Assembly (NCBI GenBank): GCA_002731395.1 | Contig: PCBQ01000085.1 | Span: 1 to 7,239 of the forward strand | From: Methanobacteriota archaeon | GTDB lineage: Archaea > Thermoplasmatota > Poseidoniia > Poseidoniales > Poseidoniaceae | Direction of reading: 5' to 3' | Length of the DNA: 7,239 nucleotides | In this document: piece by piece, positions 6,140-7,239 of the stretch | How positions within the stretch are numbered: the first letter of the stretch is position 1 | How the letters are laid out: each line of letters starts with the position of its first letter | Program-made: the position numbers and the translations under genes | The notes under the pieces: model-generated | The model's database searches: none | Seen by the model: the letters and a program-made list of their open reading frames with translations, nothing else | What the model was told of the DNA's origin: nothing

Positions 6140-6153
6140 CCACCGCTAGGTGG
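6140..6153. promoter_or_regulatory. Candidate ThiR operator, palindrome CCACC-N4-GGTGG
   Basis: Perfect 5-bp arms around GCTA, placed between the TATA-like element and the thiR ATG, where a bound repressor would block polymerase. The right arm AGGTGG (6148-6153) is also 8 nt before the ATG and could serve as a ribosome binding site if transcription starts farther upstream. The two readings compete, and the sequence does not decide between them. Confidence 0.4.
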
Positions 6154-6161
6154 AGACCAGC

Positions 6162-7034
6162 ATGATCGGACATACCGCCGCGACATGGCTTGAACGACTG
6201 CATCATCAACTCGGACTTGGGCTCCGCTCACGGGGTTGGTCACAAGCCAAGATCGCAGACATCCTCGGCACCACGCAATCCACCGTTTCCCGCCAATACC
6301 ATCGTGATGCTCCGGCAATGGGTCCCTCTGCGGACGAAGTGATGGTCGACGGTTGGGCGAACGAATTGGCCAACGCGCTTGACCAAAACGGAGAGGACGT
6401 CCGCGTCCTACGCCAGCGCTTCATCGTTGAACTGCAGCTCTCCGGCAACCAGACCTTGCGCTACGACAAATCCCTGACCGGCACGGACCTTACCGGCGAT
6501 CAAGCGGACTTGGCCCTCCTTCGGCGCTTGGAGTGGGCACGTGGCAGGCTCGACCCAGAACGCCTGCTCAGCTGGATTCCTGCTGTTGGGTTCAACCTCG
6601 CCGCTTGTGCCGAACAAGCCACCTCCACCGACGAGGTGGCGGCCTACCCAGGAAAGATCACGGTGGTGGACGGCGCCCTCAAGCACCACTCCACACCGGC
6701 CATGGGCGCCTCGAAAAGCTTGGCAAGTCTGCTCATGGACGTGCGCGCTCACGACCCCGAGCGCACGGCCGTGCTCAACCTGCGGGCACCTTCCAACGCC
6801 CAGGGCCCCCGGATGGACATCATCGACCGAGCCCTGAGTGCCCTCGAGTGGAACGTTTCCGAAGCCCCTCGTGGTGTGCTTGACGGGCGAGAAGGGTCCA
6901 TCGATGTGGTGCTGGACAAAGGGGGCTACGGCTGGGAGCCCGGGCTGTACGTGTTCGGACACCATCCGTTGGATGTGGTGGATCGAGCCAATCGTCTCAT
7001 GGCCGTTCTTCACGTGACGGAGGCGACGGCATGA
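6162..7034 (+). CDS. thiR: ThiR-type thiamine regulator: HTH fused to a ThiN domain
   Basis: Transcription factor expected to sense thiamine phosphates and control thiamine uptake or synthesis genes. The N-terminus has a helix-turn-helix, WSQAKIADILGTTQSTVSRQ at 26-45. From about 136 to 284 it has a ThiN (archaeal thiamine phosphate synthase-like) domain: IPAVGFNLAACA (139-150), DEVAAYPGKITVVDG (157-171), MGASKSLASLLM (181-192), DPERTAVLNLR (198-208), and IDVVLDKGGYGWEPGLYVFG (247-266). There is no ThiD kinase domain, which usually accompanies enzymatic ThiN; an HTH in its place defines the archaeal regulator ThiR. I choose ATG at 6162 (290 residues) over the in-frame GTG at 6150: the ATG is 23-30 nt after a TATA-like box, follows AGGTGG by 8 nt, and the four extra residues add nothing recognisable. 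The gene overlaps thiB by ATGA, so the regulator and a thiamine-binding protein are co-expressed. The effector is inferred from the family. Confidence 0.85.
   Translation: MIGHTAATWLERLHHQLGLGLRSRGWSQAKIADILGTTQSTVSRQYHRDAPAMGPSADEVMVDGWANELANALDQNGEDVRVLRQRFIVELQLSGNQTLRYDKSLTGTDLTGDQADLALLRRLEWARGRLDPERLLSWIPAVGFNLAACAEQATSTDEVAAYPGKITVVDGALKHHSTPAMGASKSLASLLMDVRAHDPERTAVLNLRAPSNAQGPRMDIIDRALSALEWNVSEAPRGVLDGREGSIDVVLDKGGYGWEPGLYVFGHHPLDVVDRANRLMAVLHVTEATA
7019..7023 (+). promoter_or_regulatory. Ribosome binding site of the thiB-like gene
   Basis: GGAGG lies 7 nt upstream of the ATG at 7031, inside the last codons of thiR. Together with the ATGA overlap it supports this start and translational coupling. 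Confidence 0.7.
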
Positions 7035-7239
7035 GGTCCCTGTTCATGGTCGCCCTGCTGTTGTGCGCAAGCCTCAGCGGCTGCCTCGGTGAGGACTTGC
7101 TTTTGGCGGAGGATTGCAGCGAATTCGAAGCCACGTTGCGCGAAGACGACGGCGTGTTGCGCGTCCTGACCTACGACATTGCTTCGTTGTCCGAGGAGTT
7201 CCTACAGGAATTCACCAACGAAACCGGCATCGAGGTTGA
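7031..7239 (+). CDS. thiB: Thiamine ABC importer substrate-binding lipoprotein, 5' end only
   Basis: 69 codons are visible before the window ends. The N-terminus is a lipoprotein signal: Arg2, hydrophobic stretch LFMVALLLCASL (4-15), lipobox LSGC with Cys18 as the lipidation site, then acidic residues. The mature protein begins with VLRVLTYDIASLSEEFLQEF (42-61) followed by TNETGIEV. This follows the first strand and helix pattern of thiamine-binding periplasmic proteins (TbpA/ThiB, commonly LTHDSF...F..ETG.xV). It would capture thiamine or its phosphates outside the membrane for a ThiP/ThiQ permease and ATPase expected downstream. Co-transcription with thiR supports thiamine over iron or polyamines, which related binding proteins carry. 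The substrate call depends on context because most of the protein is not visible. Confidence 0.72.
   Translation, partial: MRSLFMVALLLCASLSGCLGEDLLLAEDCSEFEATLREDDGVLRVLTYDIASLSEEFLQEFTNETGIEV

Larger units (their letters stand above)
6031..6161. promoter_or_regulatory. Divergent regulatory region between the PLP decarboxylase and thiR
   Basis: A 131-bp spacer, AT-richer than its surroundings between about 6090 and 6140. It contains four separate inverted repeats (6033-6050, 6078-6100, 6105-6117, 6140-6153) and a small symmetric GAATGATTC (6121-6129). AT-rich stretches that could act as TATA elements are TCTAAATA (6132-6139) for thiR and, on the minus strand, the region opposite 6091-6106 for the decarboxylase. 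The thiR operator is most likely in this region, because ThiR regulators commonly control thiamine genes and may control themselves. Confidence 0.6.

Noticed and set aside
6031..6161. THI-box (TPP) riboswitch upstream of thiR
   Set aside because: I saw no paired conserved TPP-riboswitch elements (such as CUGAGA), and the likely thiR leader is too short. Control by the ThiR protein is more plausible.

Overview
The window is a GC-rich, densely coding stretch that looks archaeal. The evidence is two-subunit glycine decarboxylase genes, an HTH-ThiN regulator of the archaeal ThiR type, GGAGGTG-type ribosome binding sites, and short AT-rich TATA-like elements close to start codons. A planktonic euryarchaeote such as Marine Group II/Poseidoniales (Thermoplasmatota) would fit, but the lineage is an inference; no 16S or marker gene is present.

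Left part (1-2226, minus strand): gcvPA and the first 286 codons of gcvPB, the two halves of the glycine decarboxylase P-protein. They overlap by ATGA and each has a strong ribosome binding site. gcvPB runs off the left edge. Middle (2326-3453, plus strand): a GT4-type glycosyltransferase, divergent from gcvPA across a 99-bp spacer and convergent with gcvT with only 3 bp between stop codons. Then on the minus strand (4585-6030 and 3457-4575): a glutamate-decarboxylase-like PLP enzyme followed 9 bp later by gcvT, the aminomethyltransferase of the glycine cleavage system. Right part (6162-7239, plus strand): thiR, a thiamine-responsive regulator in which a ThiN (thiamine phosphate synthase-like) domain is fused to an HTH, overlapping by ATGA with the 5' end of a lipoprotein gene that looks like the thiamine-binding component (ThiB/TbpA) of an ABC importer.

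Functionally there are two themes. GcvPA/GcvPB decarboxylate glycine with PLP and GcvT moves the methylene unit to a folate; GcvH and the lipoamide dehydrogenase are not in the window. ThiR with ThiB is a thiamine-sensing and uptake cassette. The 131-bp divergent spacer between the decarboxylase and thiR (6031-6161) is the main non-coding interest: it holds several inverted repeats, one of them between a TATA-like box and the thiR start.

I did not find a wholly new multi-gene system. The points most worth following are the decarboxylase, which lacks two residues known to matter in GAD-family enzymes and is paired with gcvT, and the palindrome-rich thiR promoter. There is no RNA gene, CRISPR array, insertion sequence or origin that I can support, and no gene-free stretch longer than about 130 bp.
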